Positions 45,451-54,912 of a DNA stretch of 64,000 nt are shown piece after piece. Every line of letters begins with the position of its first letter. Position 1 is the stretch's first letter. This DNA comes from Filomicrobium insigne. Lineage in GTDB: Bacteria; Pseudomonadota; Alphaproteobacteria; Rhizobiales; Hyphomicrobiaceae. The position numbers and the translations under genes were made by a program. The notes below the pieces were generated by a model, which was given only the letters and a program-made list of their open reading frames with translations, was not told where the DNA came from and searched no databases. Location of the stretch: positions 310,001-374,000 of the forward strand of contig NZ_FNJC01000002.1 of the NCBI RefSeq assembly GCF_900104305.1, given 5' to 3'.

Positions 45451-46329
45451 ATGAAGACGATGGATTGGAACCGAGCTCAGGCTTTCCTCGCGACCGCAGA
45501 AGCTGGATCGCTCTCGGCTGCCGCACGACAGCTCGGACTGACCCAGCCGACCCTGTCCCGCCAGGTTGCCGCCCTCGAAGCTGAACTCGATGCAACGTTG
45601 TTCGAAAGGGTCGGCAAGAAACTCGTTCTGACCGAAACCGGCATGAGCCTTCTGGAGCATGCACGCACCATGGGTGAAGCCGCAAACGCCTTGACCCTCG
45701 CTGCCTCCGGGCACACTCAAGCGATCGAAGGCCGCGTCAGCATTTCCGCCAGTGACGCGTACGCCGCTTATATCCTTCCAGACATCGCAGAACGTATTCG
45801 CGAGGAAGCCCCGCAGATCACGCTCGTCATCATATCCCGCAACTCATTGAGCGACTTGCGCCGGCGCGAAGCGGATATAGCCATCCGCCACGTACGGCCC
45901 GACGAAGACGGTCTTGTCGGCAAACTTGTTCGCGAGAGCACAGCGAACTTTTACGCATCTCAATCTTGGCTTTCACGCAATGAACGCCCCAAATCCATGG
46001 CGGACATAGCTCAGTACCTCATCGGGTTCGAAGATACCGAACGCTTCGCCCAATTCATGCGCGGCATCGGCATTCCTGCGACGGAAGACGGATTTCGGCT
46101 CGTATCGGAAAACTCGGTCGTCGTCTGGGAAATGGTCAAACGCGGATTGGGAATTAGCGCCATGATGCGCGAGATCGCCGAACGCACCACGGGCATCGTC
46201 GAACTATTTCCCGAAACCGAAGCCGCAAAGGTTCCCGTCTGGCTAGTAACCCACCGCGAGCTGCGCACAAGCCGGCGGATCCGGGTCGTCTATGACATCC
46301 TGGCCGAGGAACTGACGCGCCTGACGTAA
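45451..46329 (+). CDS. LysR-family transcriptional regulator
   Basis: The 292-residue protein has the N-terminal winged helix-turn-helix (FLATAEAGSLSAAARQLGLT, then QPTLSRQVAALE) and a LysR substrate-binding domain. The first residues read MKTMDWNRAQAFL, so the start could equally be the internal ATG at 45460. It is divergent from the methyltransferase gene and is followed by gltS on the other strand, so the methyltransferase is the more likely target. The effector is unknown. Confidence 0.92.
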   Translation: MKTMDWNRAQAFLATAEAGSLSAAARQLGLTQPTLSRQVAALEAELDATLFERVGKKLVLTETGMSLLEHARTMGEAANALTLAASGHTQAIEGRVSISASDAYAAYILPDIAERIREEAPQITLVIISRNSLSDLRRREADIAIRHVRPDEDGLVGKLVRESTANFYASQSWLSRNERPKSMADIAQYLIGFEDTERFAQFMRGIGIPATEDGFRLVSENSVVVWEMVKRGLGISAMMREIAERTTGIVELFPETEAAKVPVWLVTHRELRTSRRIRVVYDILAEELTRLT

Positions 46330-46365
46330 ACGTCTTTAGCACGTCGCGACGAGGTCCATGAAGCG

Positions 46366-47565
46366 CTAGAGACCTGCAAAAAACTGAATCACCATCGCGT
46401 TGACCAGATCCACGAAGAAGGCCGACACCAGCGGTAAGATGATGAGCGCGAGCGGCGCCGGTCCATGATGCTTCGTCACCGACGACATGTTTGCGATCGC
46501 AGTGGGCGTTGCGCCAAGGGAAAACCCGGCGAAGCCCGCACTCAAAACCGCAGCGGTATAATCGGCTCCGGTGAACCGGTACACGACGAACAAAATAAAC
46601 ACCATCGCGGCCACGACCTGTAGGATCAAAATCCCGACCAAAGGCCCACCCAGACCTGCGAGCGTCCAAAGCTGCATGCTCATAAGCGACATCGCCAGGA
46701 ATACGGAAAGACAGTAGTCAGAGACGACTGCAAGCGCACGTGTGCCTCCTGGCCATGGCAACGTCGGAAAGAGATACGGAATAGTGTTGGCCATTACGAT
46801 GGCGACAAGCATGCACGGCACAAAGAGAGGAAGCGTCAAACCAAGGTCAGAGATCCACTGATTTGCTAGGTAGCCGAGCAGCACGGCAACGTGCGCAGCC
46901 AGGATAGCGCGCATAAGCTCGATGTGGTCGATATCCGGCTCCCCTGGCCCCGGATCTTCGTCAGGAAGCCCAACAATAAGAGTATCGTTGTCACTCGCCT
47001 CAAGCTTGTCCCGCTCAATCAAGTGCTTTGCAAGCGGTCCTCCGATAAGCGCCGCAGCCACAAGTCCGAGCGTAGCCGCAGCGATACCGATTTCCTCGGC
47101 CGCAGCGAAACCAGACACAGAGGTGATTGTTGGCCCCCACGCGATAGCGGTGCCGTGTCCCCCGATAAGCGAAGCCGAACCGACAAGCACGCTGACGCTC
47201 GCGGGCAGACCAAAAAGGTTCGTGCCCAGGAGACCAACTGCATTCTGGATCAGGATGAATATCACGGTAAGCGCGAGCAAAATCCCGAGAAGGCGACCGC
47301 CGGCCAGCAGATCCGAGAAACGCGCATTGAGACCGAGAGTAGCGAAGAAAATCACGAGCAACTGGTCACGCACGATGAGATCGAACGTAATCTGCGTGCC
47401 GGAGACCAAGAAGTACACCCACGTGACAAGGGCAGCCATCAAGCCGCCCGCCACGGGTTCGGGAATGTTGTAGTCGCGCAGAAAAGGGACGCGACGCGTC
47501 AAGAACGCACCGACAAAAAAGACGATTATACCGCACGTTACGGCCGGAAATGCTGGAATCTGCAT
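46366..47565 (-). CDS. gltS: Sodium/glutamate symporter
   Basis: GltS imports glutamate with sodium. The 399-residue protein has about ten membrane helices; the family signatures include NIPEPVAGGLMAALV, FFATLGLNARFSDLL, GSASLIGGHGTAIAWGP and the second inverted-repeat half (GFSLGATPTAIANMSSV). The repeated G-G-H-G-T and G-A-T-P-T-A motifs form the substrate site. Normal length for GltS. It is transcribed alone; a terminator separates it from the secreted protein gene upstream. Confidence 0.94.
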   Translation of the reverse strand: MQIPAFPAVTCGIIVFFVGAFLTRRVPFLRDYNIPEPVAGGLMAALVTWVYFLVSGTQITFDLIVRDQLLVIFFATLGLNARFSDLLAGGRLLGILLALTVIFILIQNAVGLLGTNLFGLPASVSVLVGSASLIGGHGTAIAWGPTITSVSGFAAAEEIGIAAATLGLVAAALIGGPLAKHLIERDKLEASDNDTLIVGLPDEDPGPGEPDIDHIELMRAILAAHVAVLLGYLANQWISDLGLTLPLFVPCMLVAIVMANTIPYLFPTLPWPGGTRALAVVSDYCLSVFLAMSLMSMQLWTLAGLGGPLVGILILQVVAAMVFILFVVYRFTGADYTAAVLSAGFAGFSLGATPTAIANMSSVTKHHGPAPLALIILPLVSAFFVDLVNAMVIQFFAGL

Positions 47566-47678
47566 GCTACCCGAGAATTCTGTCTCAGCGAATGCGCGCT
47601 GCTGACCAACGTCTCAACTTTGAATTCGCAACCTGAGAAACAGCCAGCGCGATCTGCAGCCCAGACTGCCTCACACGG

Positions 47679-47707
47679 AAAAAGGGCGGCGATGCTAGGC
47701 GCCACCC
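47679..47707 (-). terminator. Intrinsic terminator on the - strand upstream of gltS
   Basis: An eight-pair stem (47700-47707 with 47684-47691, one G-U) is followed on the - strand by TTTTT (47683-47679). It ends the transcript of the secreted protein gene at 47826-48284. Confidence 0.75.
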
Positions 47708-47825
47708 TTCAATCGAGTTCGTTAGCGCTCTCAGCCCCGTCTCACACCGCTTCCACAATGCAATACTCTAAGCCTCGTTTCCAGCCCTTGGATAAGCGAG
47801 ATGCTATTCCAAAAATACGAGCCGT

Positions 47826-48284
47826 TCACTCACAAGAGCACTTTGCTGAAGCTGCGCATGGAGGGGCCGGAGCGGCAACACAGATGCCTTTAGCCGAGCC
47901 CTGTCCCTTACACCAAACATCACAGTCGAACTTGTCGGGGTGGCCAACATCATCGCTGTGCGCATGAACGACATCAACCCCAGGATTGGATTCAACAAGC
48001 AGGGTATCCGAGAGGCAAGCTTCGCCGAACATCCTGCCGTTTGGCTTCCCGTCCTTATCCGTTCCAACGTGACAGCCTGCGGCACCAGGATTTACTCCGT
48101 CAGTATCGGACCAGTAAGTCATCTCGCCCTGCTTCCAATCATCAGGCTTGAAACTGAAAACACCCAAGGCACCCGCCATACCCTTGGCGCCTACAGAGGG
48201 GCCATGGCCTTCGTCAGCCATCGCAGAAAAAGCCGTCATCATCGACAAAGCAGACAACATAAAAATCGTGAACAATCGAACCAT
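47826..48284 (-). CDS. Small secreted cysteine-rich protein, unknown
   Basis: A 152-residue protein with a signal peptide (to about residue 23, SAMA-DEG). The start at 48284 has AAGGGA about eight bases upstream; nine codons of extra frame before it are unlikely. The body has GMAGALGVFSFKPDDWKQGE, a stretch of Asp/Gly, and eight cysteines, most near the end (FDCDVWCKGQG, GICVAAPAPPCAASAKCSCE), suggesting disulfides or metal binding. VVHAHSDDVGHPDKFDC is rich in His and Asp. I do not recognise the family. Confidence 0.75.
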   Translation of the reverse strand: MVRLFTIFMLSALSMMTAFSAMADEGHGPSVGAKGMAGALGVFSFKPDDWKQGEMTYWSDTDGVNPGAAGCHVGTDKDGKPNGRMFGEACLSDTLLVESNPGVDVVHAHSDDVGHPDKFDCDVWCKGQGSAKGICVAAPAPPCAASAKCSCE

Positions 48285-48461
48285 AGGGGTTTCCCTTAAA
48301 AGCGTGGTCACACGCTAACGACAGCTGGAGTTTTCTAAAGCCTCGTCGGACTTGGCATCACAACGTGGGAAGCGGTTTATCACGAACCCCATTTTGTGAA
48401 GCTTACATACCCTTTTTATGGAAAAGCAGACATTAAGCTGCCCAATGCAGCCACAACCGTT

Positions 48462-49685
48462 TTAACGAAATCGTTTCATTAGAACGTTCAAAGCAAAGTC
48501 AGCCAGCAACGCCATGACAAGTGCGACGGCGCCACAGAGAAAGATCAGGCTGTAGTTCTCATCGGTATGACTGAACAGAAATGCGTATCCGTAAGCACCA
48601 AGAGCCTGAAACAAAGCGTATGCCATAGCCGTACGCCCCCATGCGGTGCGTTGCGCAGCATAATTATGGGGGAAGATCTCACAGACCCGACCGAACACGA
48701 TCGGCACAATGCCAGGCGTGAAGGCACCCAGAATGACAGCCGTTACACCGATCACCAGCCAATGCTGGCTAAAGGCAAGGAACGCCGCAGCTATGGCCTG
48801 TAGTGCTAAGACCACACGGTAAGCTTGCCGAAATCCGATTTCATCCGCGAGGTAGCCACAGACTATTGGTCCTGCTGTCGCGGCCAGCCCATAAGCGACC
48901 CAATATACCGATCCGATTTCCGCTCCACGGCCAAGTCCGCGCGCAACATAGTCAACGAGCAGGATCATCGCCGGCACAATGCCGAGGGCATTCAACGCAT
49001 ATTGCGCATAAAGAACACGCAGGGCGATGCGCTCCTTCGCCTTCTCAGCCCCCGTTGCGACCTCCGTGGTGGAAGGGGGAGTAAATGCAGGCCACCCAAA
49101 CCAACTGATCGCGGTCAGAATGATCGATAAAATGCCCAATCCGATCCAGGTCTCGCGGACTCCAAACTGAAGCAGTGCGGGGATGAGAGTGCCGGACGAC
49201 GCGATGCCAAGACCTATGCCCAAAAAGATCATGCCACCGGCAAAACCGCGTCTGAGCACTGGAATGTGCGGCAGCACCGTCGTCGCCACCAGCACCATGA
49301 TGGCGCCACCGGCAAAACCTGAAAGAAAGCGCCATGCGAAAAACCATGACACCGAGAGCGGATAGGCACACCCAAAAAATGCGGCCGTAGCCAATATCAT
49401 GGACGCCCGCAGCGCGAGCCGGTTGGACAGCATCGTGCCCATACCTTTGCCGGCGAAAGCTCCGATCAGGTACCCGGCCAAATTCGCAGCGCCAAGCGCA
49501 ACGGTTGTAGCAGAGGAAAACCAGTTAGCATCGATGAGTGCAGGAATAAGTGGCGTATATCCAAACCGGGCAAGACCGATTGAAACGAAATTCGCCGACA
49601 AACCGGCAATCGTCGCAAACCAATCCGAACGGCTAAGAGTAGTCCTCGCAACCTCTTGCGGAGAACTCGCGGAATTTTCTGACAT
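48462..49685 (-). CDS. YbfB/YjiJ-family MFS transporter
   Basis: The 407-residue protein has twelve predicted membrane helices and the YbfB/YjiJ signature around SANFVSIGLARFGYTPLIPA, followed by the AANLAGYLIGAF and GGAIMVLVATTVLPH segments. Family members are major-facilitator exporters or importers of unknown substrates. I chose the ATG at 49685 (MSENSASSPQEV) since the longer frame (22 extra residues) reads poorly. It is a stand-alone gene on the - strand. Confidence 0.9.
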   Translation of the reverse strand: MSENSASSPQEVARTTLSRSDWFATIAGLSANFVSIGLARFGYTPLIPALIDANWFSSATTVALGAANLAGYLIGAFAGKGMGTMLSNRLALRASMILATAAFFGCAYPLSVSWFFAWRFLSGFAGGAIMVLVATTVLPHIPVLRRGFAGGMIFLGIGLGIASSGTLIPALLQFGVRETWIGLGILSIILTAISWFGWPAFTPPSTTEVATGAEKAKERIALRVLYAQYALNALGIVPAMILLVDYVARGLGRGAEIGSVYWVAYGLAATAGPIVCGYLADEIGFRQAYRVVLALQAIAAAFLAFSQHWLVIGVTAVILGAFTPGIVPIVFGRVCEIFPHNYAAQRTAWGRTAMAYALFQALGAYGYAFLFSHTDENYSLIFLCGAVALVMALLADFALNVLMKRFR

Positions 49686-49960
49686 GCTGATGAAGCTTTC
49701 CCCGTTGTGAGCACGCCCTGGGTTGCCGCTAGAGAAATGTCCAACCGACAAAACCGACTACGTTCGGTCTTGCCTGGAACGATCACTTGTCAAACTGGCG
49801 TGCCTCGGACGGCGGAAAGGCAGGAAGTTGGATGTTAGACAAGCTGACACCTCACGCCCAATGACATGAAGCCATACCTATCTGACGAAGCATCATGACG
49901 CGCGTTTCGAACAAAACGCACGTGAGTGTTACACCTCACACGGCCAAACACTTTGCGAGA

Positions 49961-50473
49961 TTAGCGCTCGATAACCCATTGAGTAACCGCCTGATGATAG
50001 TTCAGCATTCCCGGTACTGTCTTATGCGTCTTGAGATACTTGAATCCAGCGTTCTGCAACGTTCGGTTCGGACCAACATTAAACGCGTTTGGCTCGCAGA
50101 AGAGGCTCTTGAGCTTGAGCTTCTCGAAATAGGTATCGACGCTAAGACGAACGCACCCTGAGCCCACACCCCGCTGCCTGAGGTCCGCCTCCGTGATATG
50201 CAGATGCATGTTCGCACGCTGCCCAAAAACGATTTTGTCGCAACTTGAAAAGCCAATCGGCCTACCATTCTGCAACCATATCAAAAAGTACCGGGCACGC
50301 TCATCCAAGGGCAGCAGGAGATCGGTTTGAAATCGCTCGCGCCACACGTCCGGACTGGGGAGGCGCGTCGGATCGACACCAAGAAGATCCAGATATTCCG
50401 GCGTCGATCCGTGAAAATACTCAATGACCAAATCGACTTCTGCCAATGCCATTTCTCTCACGATGATCGACAT
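49961..50473 (-). CDS. GNAT-family N-acetyltransferase
   Basis: The 170-residue protein has the acetyl-CoA-binding motif A of the GNAT fold (LRQRGVGSGCVRLS, the R/Q-x2-G-x-G/A loop) and a C-terminal LFCEPNAFNVGPNRTLQNAG, where the Asn-rich segment followed by a Gly is typical of RimI/RimJ-like enzymes. An acyl acceptor cannot be deduced. GGGAG lies about nine bases before the ATG at 50473. It is divergent from cydA. Confidence 0.88.
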   Translation of the reverse strand: MSIIVREMALAEVDLVIEYFHGSTPEYLDLLGVDPTRLPSPDVWRERFQTDLLLPLDERARYFLIWLQNGRPIGFSSCDKIVFGQRANMHLHITEADLRQRGVGSGCVRLSVDTYFEKLKLKSLFCEPNAFNVGPNRTLQNAGFKYLKTHKTVPGMLNYHQAVTQWVIER

Positions 50474-50656
50474 CCGGTCTCCCTCTAGTTGCATCCGATT
50501 TCCAATCCAATCGGGACGCCATAAAGAATTTCAAACACAGGATTAACAATGAAACCCGCCCATCCTAACCACCTCACTATTAGTCATTGATCCGTGACGA
50601 ATTTGGCGTAGCCTAGGACAGAGAATTCGTCTGCGGCAGACAGATGGGAAGCTCTC

Positions 50657-52066
50657 ATGGAACTCGACGCTCTTTTCCTCGCAAGGCTCCAGTTCGCGTT
50701 CACCGTAGCCTTCCACATCATCTTTCCCACCTTCACGATCGGGCTCGCGGCATTTATCGCGACGCTGATGATCCGTTGGCATTGGACGAAGCGCGACTAT
50801 CTTTACCAACTCGCGCGCTTCTGGACGAAAATCTTCGCCGTGTCCTTCGCGATGGGCGTCGTCTCCGGCATCGTGCTATCCTACCAATTCGGTACAAACT
50901 GGAGCGAATTCTCGCACCGGGCCGGCAATATTATTGGCCCCCTGCTCGGCTACGAAGTCCTGACAGCATTTTTCCTTGAAGCAACCTTCCTCGGAATCTT
51001 GCTGTTTGGCTGGAATCGCTTTCCGCCGAAACTTCACATCACAGCTGCAATATTGGTCGCAGTGGGGACATCACTCTCTGCCTTCTGGATTCTGGCAGCC
51101 AACAGCTGGATGCATACGCCCACCGGCCACGTCATGAAGGACGGGATCGCCTCACCCGTCGACTGGTGGGCGATCATATTCAATCCAAGCTTTCCCTATC
51201 GCTTCTCACATATGTTCACCGCGGCCTTCCTCACCACATCGCTCGTCGTGCTCGCGGTCGGCGCGCGCTACCTGATGGCACGCGTCTACATAGAAGAAGC
51301 AAAGACCATGATCCGCATGGGGCTTGGCATGGTCGCGATCCTTGCTCCGCTACAGCTCATTATCGGCGACATGCACGGCCTGAACACGCTGGAACATCAG
51401 CCGGCAAAAATCGCCGCCATGGAAGCTCACTGGGATGGTTCGAAACCCGGCGCCTTGGTCCTGTTCGCGTTGCCAAATCAGGCCGAGGAGCGCAACGATT
51501 ACGAAATTTCGATCCCACGAGGCGCAAGCTGGGTTCTTCGCCACGACCCGGATGGCTTGTTTCCGGGTCTGAAGGATTTCAAACCTGAGGATCGCCCCCC
51601 CGTCACACCCGTCTTTTTCGCATTCCGCGCCATGGTGGGCATCGGCTTGCTGATGATCGCAATTGGATTTGTAGGTGCTTGGCTCTGGTACAGGGGCCGA
51701 TTGTTTGAATCGCGCTGGTATCTCGGCTTCGTACAACATTGCTGGCCCCTGGGCTTCATCGCCATTTTGGCTGGCTGGTGGGTCACCGAAACCGGCCGTC
51801 AACCCTGGCTCGTACAAGGCATTCTGCGCACCGCGGACGGCGTCTCGCCCATCGGACTAACAACGGTCCTGACGAGCCTTATCCTGTTCGTGCTGGTTTA
51901 TTCGAGCGTATTCTCCGTAGGCATCTACTACATCAACCGCCTGATCGCGAAAGGTCCGCAACCTTCCATTATCTCGGGAGATGAAACTGCTCCCGGCGTT
52001 CCCTCGCGGCCACTCTCAGGCGCCACGGGCGCAGCGCGCGAAGCAACAACTGAATCGGGGCAATAG
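50657..52066 (+). CDS. cydA: Cytochrome bd-type quinol oxidase subunit I
   Basis: CydA binds the hemes and oxidises quinol; cytochrome bd gives high-affinity, non-proton-pumping oxygen respiration. The 469-residue protein has the heme b595 ligand His20 (TVAFHIIFPTF), the conserved Glu in GYEVLTAFFLEATF, the b558 His in FPYRFSHMFT and the Met in FRAMVGIGLLM. The periplasmic quinol-binding loop is short, as in cyanide-insensitive oxidase (CioA) and not the long-loop E. coli type. GGGAAG precedes the ATG. It forms an operon with cydB. No cydX-like frame is visible after cydB. Confidence 0.96.
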   Translation: MELDALFLARLQFAFTVAFHIIFPTFTIGLAAFIATLMIRWHWTKRDYLYQLARFWTKIFAVSFAMGVVSGIVLSYQFGTNWSEFSHRAGNIIGPLLGYEVLTAFFLEATFLGILLFGWNRFPPKLHITAAILVAVGTSLSAFWILAANSWMHTPTGHVMKDGIASPVDWWAIIFNPSFPYRFSHMFTAAFLTTSLVVLAVGARYLMARVYIEEAKTMIRMGLGMVAILAPLQLIIGDMHGLNTLEHQPAKIAAMEAHWDGSKPGALVLFALPNQAEERNDYEISIPRGASWVLRHDPDGLFPGLKDFKPEDRPPVTPVFFAFRAMVGIGLLMIAIGFVGAWLWYRGRLFESRWYLGFVQHCWPLGFIAILAGWWVTETGRQPWLVQGILRTADGVSPIGLTTVLTSLILFVLVYSSVFSVGIYYINRLIAKGPQPSIISGDETAPGVPSRPLSGATGAAREATTESGQ

Positions 52067-52068
52067 CT

Positions 52069-53085
52069 ATGGGTGACATGACATATTGGCTACCCGTGGT
52101 GTGGGCCGCCATTCTCGTCGTTGCCGTCGCGGCCTACGTCATCCTCGACGGTTTTGACCTCGGCCTCGGAATCCTCTTTCCATTTTATAAGACAGAAGAG
52201 CATCGCGACGTGATGATGAACACCGTCGCACCCTTCTGGGATGGAAACGAAACATGGCTGGTTCTCGGCGGTGTAGGAGTGCTCGTCGCATTCCCGATGG
52301 CCTACGCCATTATTATGCCTGCGGTATACTTGCCGATCATCATCATGCTGCTCGCCCTGATCTTCCGGGGCGTCGCGTTTGAATTCCGCTGGGTCGCCAA
52401 ACCCGATCATCATTCTGTATGGGACGTCGCTTTCGCCGGCGGCTCGATCGTCGCCACCTTTGCTCAGGGCGTTGTCTTGGGCGGGATCCTCCAGGGCATC
52501 ACCGTCGAGAACAATGCTTTTGCGGGCGGCGCTTTAGACTGGCTGCGTCCCTTCCCGATCTTTATCGGCCTTGCCCTGATAGCAGGATACGCGTTGCTGG
52601 GAGCCACCTGGCTCTTAATGCGCACCGAGGGGGAAGTCGCGAGCCGCGCACGCGAGCAAGCCAAGGCTCTGCTACCGATCGTACTCGTAGCGATGGGGAT
52701 CGTGAGCTTGTGGACTCCTTTGGCAACCGAACACGTTGCCGAGGTATGGTTCTCCTGGCCCAACATCCTCTACTTATCGCCTGTTCCCATCCTGACAGCA
52801 TTCGCAGCATGGATCTGCTGGCGTAGCCTCGTAACGGGCGACGAGCTCACGCCGTTTATAGCGACGATTGCCCTGTTCATGCTCGGGCTTATCGGGTTGG
52901 GGATCTCCAACATCCCTTACCTAGTACCACCGTCAATAACCTTCTGGCAGGCGGCTGCACCACCTGAGTCACAAATCTTCACTTTGGTCGGTGTTATGAT
53001 CATGCTGCCGTTGATCCTCGGCTACACGATCTTCAATTACTGGACATTTCGCGGAAAGGTCCGGCCTGGAGAAGGCTACCACTGA
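52069..53085 (+). CDS. cydB: Cytochrome bd-type quinol oxidase subunit II
   Basis: The 338-residue membrane partner of CydA starts two bases after the cydA stop. It carries the CydB motifs VILDGFDLGLGILFPF, PFWDGNETWLVLGG, FRGVAFEFRW and GITVENNAFAGGALDW, with about eight membrane helices. Its size fits the CioB branch. It is followed by an intrinsic terminator, so cydAB is a two-gene operon. Confidence 0.96.
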   Translation: MGDMTYWLPVVWAAILVVAVAAYVILDGFDLGLGILFPFYKTEEHRDVMMNTVAPFWDGNETWLVLGGVGVLVAFPMAYAIIMPAVYLPIIIMLLALIFRGVAFEFRWVAKPDHHSVWDVAFAGGSIVATFAQGVVLGGILQGITVENNAFAGGALDWLRPFPIFIGLALIAGYALLGATWLLMRTEGEVASRAREQAKALLPIVLVAMGIVSLWTPLATEHVAEVWFSWPNILYLSPVPILTAFAAWICWRSLVTGDELTPFIATIALFMLGLIGLGISNIPYLVPPSITFWQAAAPPESQIFTLVGVMIMLPLILGYTIFNYWTFRGKVRPGEGYH

Positions 53086-53106
53086 AGGCATAAACGTTGA
53101 TGAATA

Positions 53107-53133
53107 AAGCCCACCTTGTTCCAAGGTGGGCTT
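53107..53133 (+). terminator. Terminator after cydB
   Basis: A perfect 12-pair stem with a three-base loop (53107-53118 with 53122-53133, loop TTC) follows cydB by 21 bases; the tail is CCTTAAATT. It also faces the convergent gene at 53170. Confidence 0.75.
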
Positions 53134-53169
53134 CCTTAAATTGCGGCATGAGTGAAGCTGTTTGCTCGG

Positions 53170-54741
53170 TCAGTCTGCGCGGTCGAGTCGGGTAATACGC
53201 TCCAAAAGACCGCCCCTTGGACGGTCTCCTTCTGTACCTTCATCCTGCGTTGAGATATCGGACGCTCCGGCAGAGGCAGCATTTGTCTTCGCGCCCTCGT
53301 CACCCTGATGATGATCCTCCGCCGAACCATTGTTCCTCGTAATCGAAACCTCAGCCGGTTGACGAGGTATGTTACCACCCAATGCTTTCAAAAATCCCGA
53401 AGCGCGCGACATGTCACCAGAGCTCCTGGATGACCCTTCGCCGCTTGCCTCGCTACTACGATCAGGACTGACACTCAGGCTGCCTATACGGTCACTCAAC
53501 GACCGACGAGCAGCAGCCTCAGACGTCGAGGGTGAAGAAGAACTAGCCGCACGACGCGTTTCTCCGCCCGCCGATGCACCACGCGCGGCGCCGAGACGCC
53601 GCATCTCCTCCGTATAGTGCGCAGCCTGCAACGCTGTGCGTTCATTGGCCGCCGCAATCTCCGACTTGAGTCCCTGGATCTTCTGTTCTTGATCCACCGT
53701 TTGCGCTTCAAGCGTGGCAATGCGCGCCTGCATAGCAACCTTACTTTGAGCCAGAGACTTGTGTTCCCTCTCCGCTTCCTGATAGACGGCCAGCCCGGCC
53801 CTTAAACGGCCAACCTCAGCAGCTTGATCTTCTGATTTAGCCTTCAGCGCACGGATCTCATCTTCAAACCGTGCACGCTCCTGTTTCCCGGCCTCGGCAG
53901 AACTTTTCGACGACCGCAGCGCCGTCTCCGCTTCCTCCAGCTCGTTGCGAAGACGGCTGATCTCCTCCTCCGCGCGGCGGACCTTGACCGGGGTCATATC
54001 GGCACCTTCGTCCGATCCTGCACCCATCGCATTACCTGCGCGCGCAAGCAGTCCTTCAAGACGTGTGATCTGAGCGGCCTGATCACGCGTCTTGGCCTTA
54101 AGCGCCTCTAGCTCGGTCCGCAGTGCAACCTCGTCCTCGACATCCGACGACTTGCGCATCCCCAGGCCCATGCGACCACGCAGAGAGCGCACGTTCAACG
54201 CTGCTGTCAGCCGATGCACCTCATCTCGTGTTTGCGAATTGAGATGCGTTGCGTCCTCAAGTGAGCGAGCTTGCTTCTGGGTTGTCTGCGCAAGCGCGCC
54301 AATCTCTCGATCACGTTGCATCAGTAGCTTACGCGCCTCTGCGAGACGCTGCTCGACCTTGGGCAAGCGATCCATGATTGTCTGCTCAAGTACACGCCGT
54401 GCATTCTCGTACTCTTCCTGCGAAGTATGGAAGCGTTCAACTTCGCCCTCAAGCCCGCTAATAACGGCATCCCTACGGTTGATCTCAACACGCTGCCGTG
54501 CCGAGGCCAGCGTCGCCTTTTCAAGCTTGTACTCGAGCTCATGAATGGTCAGGGCATAGTCCGCACGCAACCGGTCCTTATCGGCGCGAATTTCTGCTTC
54601 GGTTAGCGGCATAGCGCGCTTGAGACGATCAACCGCCAGCCGCTCGGTACGGCGCCGATAAGCCGGCACGATCAGCAATCCGATAAGGGCAGCGATCAGA
54701 AAGCCGAGCGCGATCAGCATGAACGACTGGATCGATATCAC
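53170..54741 (-). CDS. Membrane-anchored coiled-coil protein, unknown
   Basis: The 523-residue protein has an N-terminal membrane helix (about 5-27, FMLIALGFLIAALIGLLIVP), then about 350 residues of heptad-like sequence rich in Glu, Arg, Ala and Leu (RLRADYALTIHELEYKLEKA; QAAQITRLEGLLARAG; EAETALRSSKSSAEAGK) and a disordered Ser/Gly-rich C-terminal 130 residues. It resembles structural or scaffold proteins that reach from the membrane into the cytoplasm; I do not recognise a named family. It is convergent with cydB and is the last gene before the EipA/ChpT region. Confidence 0.8.
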   Translation of the reverse strand: MISIQSFMLIALGFLIAALIGLLIVPAYRRRTERLAVDRLKRAMPLTEAEIRADKDRLRADYALTIHELEYKLEKATLASARQRVEINRRDAVISGLEGEVERFHTSQEEYENARRVLEQTIMDRLPKVEQRLAEARKLLMQRDREIGALAQTTQKQARSLEDATHLNSQTRDEVHRLTAALNVRSLRGRMGLGMRKSSDVEDEVALRTELEALKAKTRDQAAQITRLEGLLARAGNAMGAGSDEGADMTPVKVRRAEEEISRLRNELEEAETALRSSKSSAEAGKQERARFEDEIRALKAKSEDQAAEVGRLRAGLAVYQEAEREHKSLAQSKVAMQARIATLEAQTVDQEQKIQGLKSEIAAANERTALQAAHYTEEMRRLGAARGASAGGETRRAASSSSPSTSEAAARRSLSDRIGSLSVSPDRSSEASGEGSSRSSGDMSRASGFLKALGGNIPRQPAEVSITRNNGSAEDHHQGDEGAKTNAASAGASDISTQDEGTEGDRPRGGLLERITRLDRAD

Positions 54742-54912
54742 CCGCTCATCCTCGGCTTTTTCTCAACATCAACTTCGTAACGCCTCGGCATCATGAGCGA
54801 AGGCACTCCACGTGTTTCCCCGCAACCCACCGGCTACTGGTCCAAATGGGACCGTGTTCCAGTACGACCATACAGCCTCATGTGGAAAGAGGAAATCGCG
54901 ACGGTCACACCC

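Noticed and set aside
46891-47967. 358-codon open frame on the + strand over gltS and the secreted protein gene
   Set aside because: It runs antisense to GltS, passes through a terminator hairpin and is low in hydrophobic order.
50540-50656. TTGATCCGTGACGAA as an Fnr box before cydA
   Set aside because: Only the left half-site matches TTGAT; the right half does not match ATCAA.
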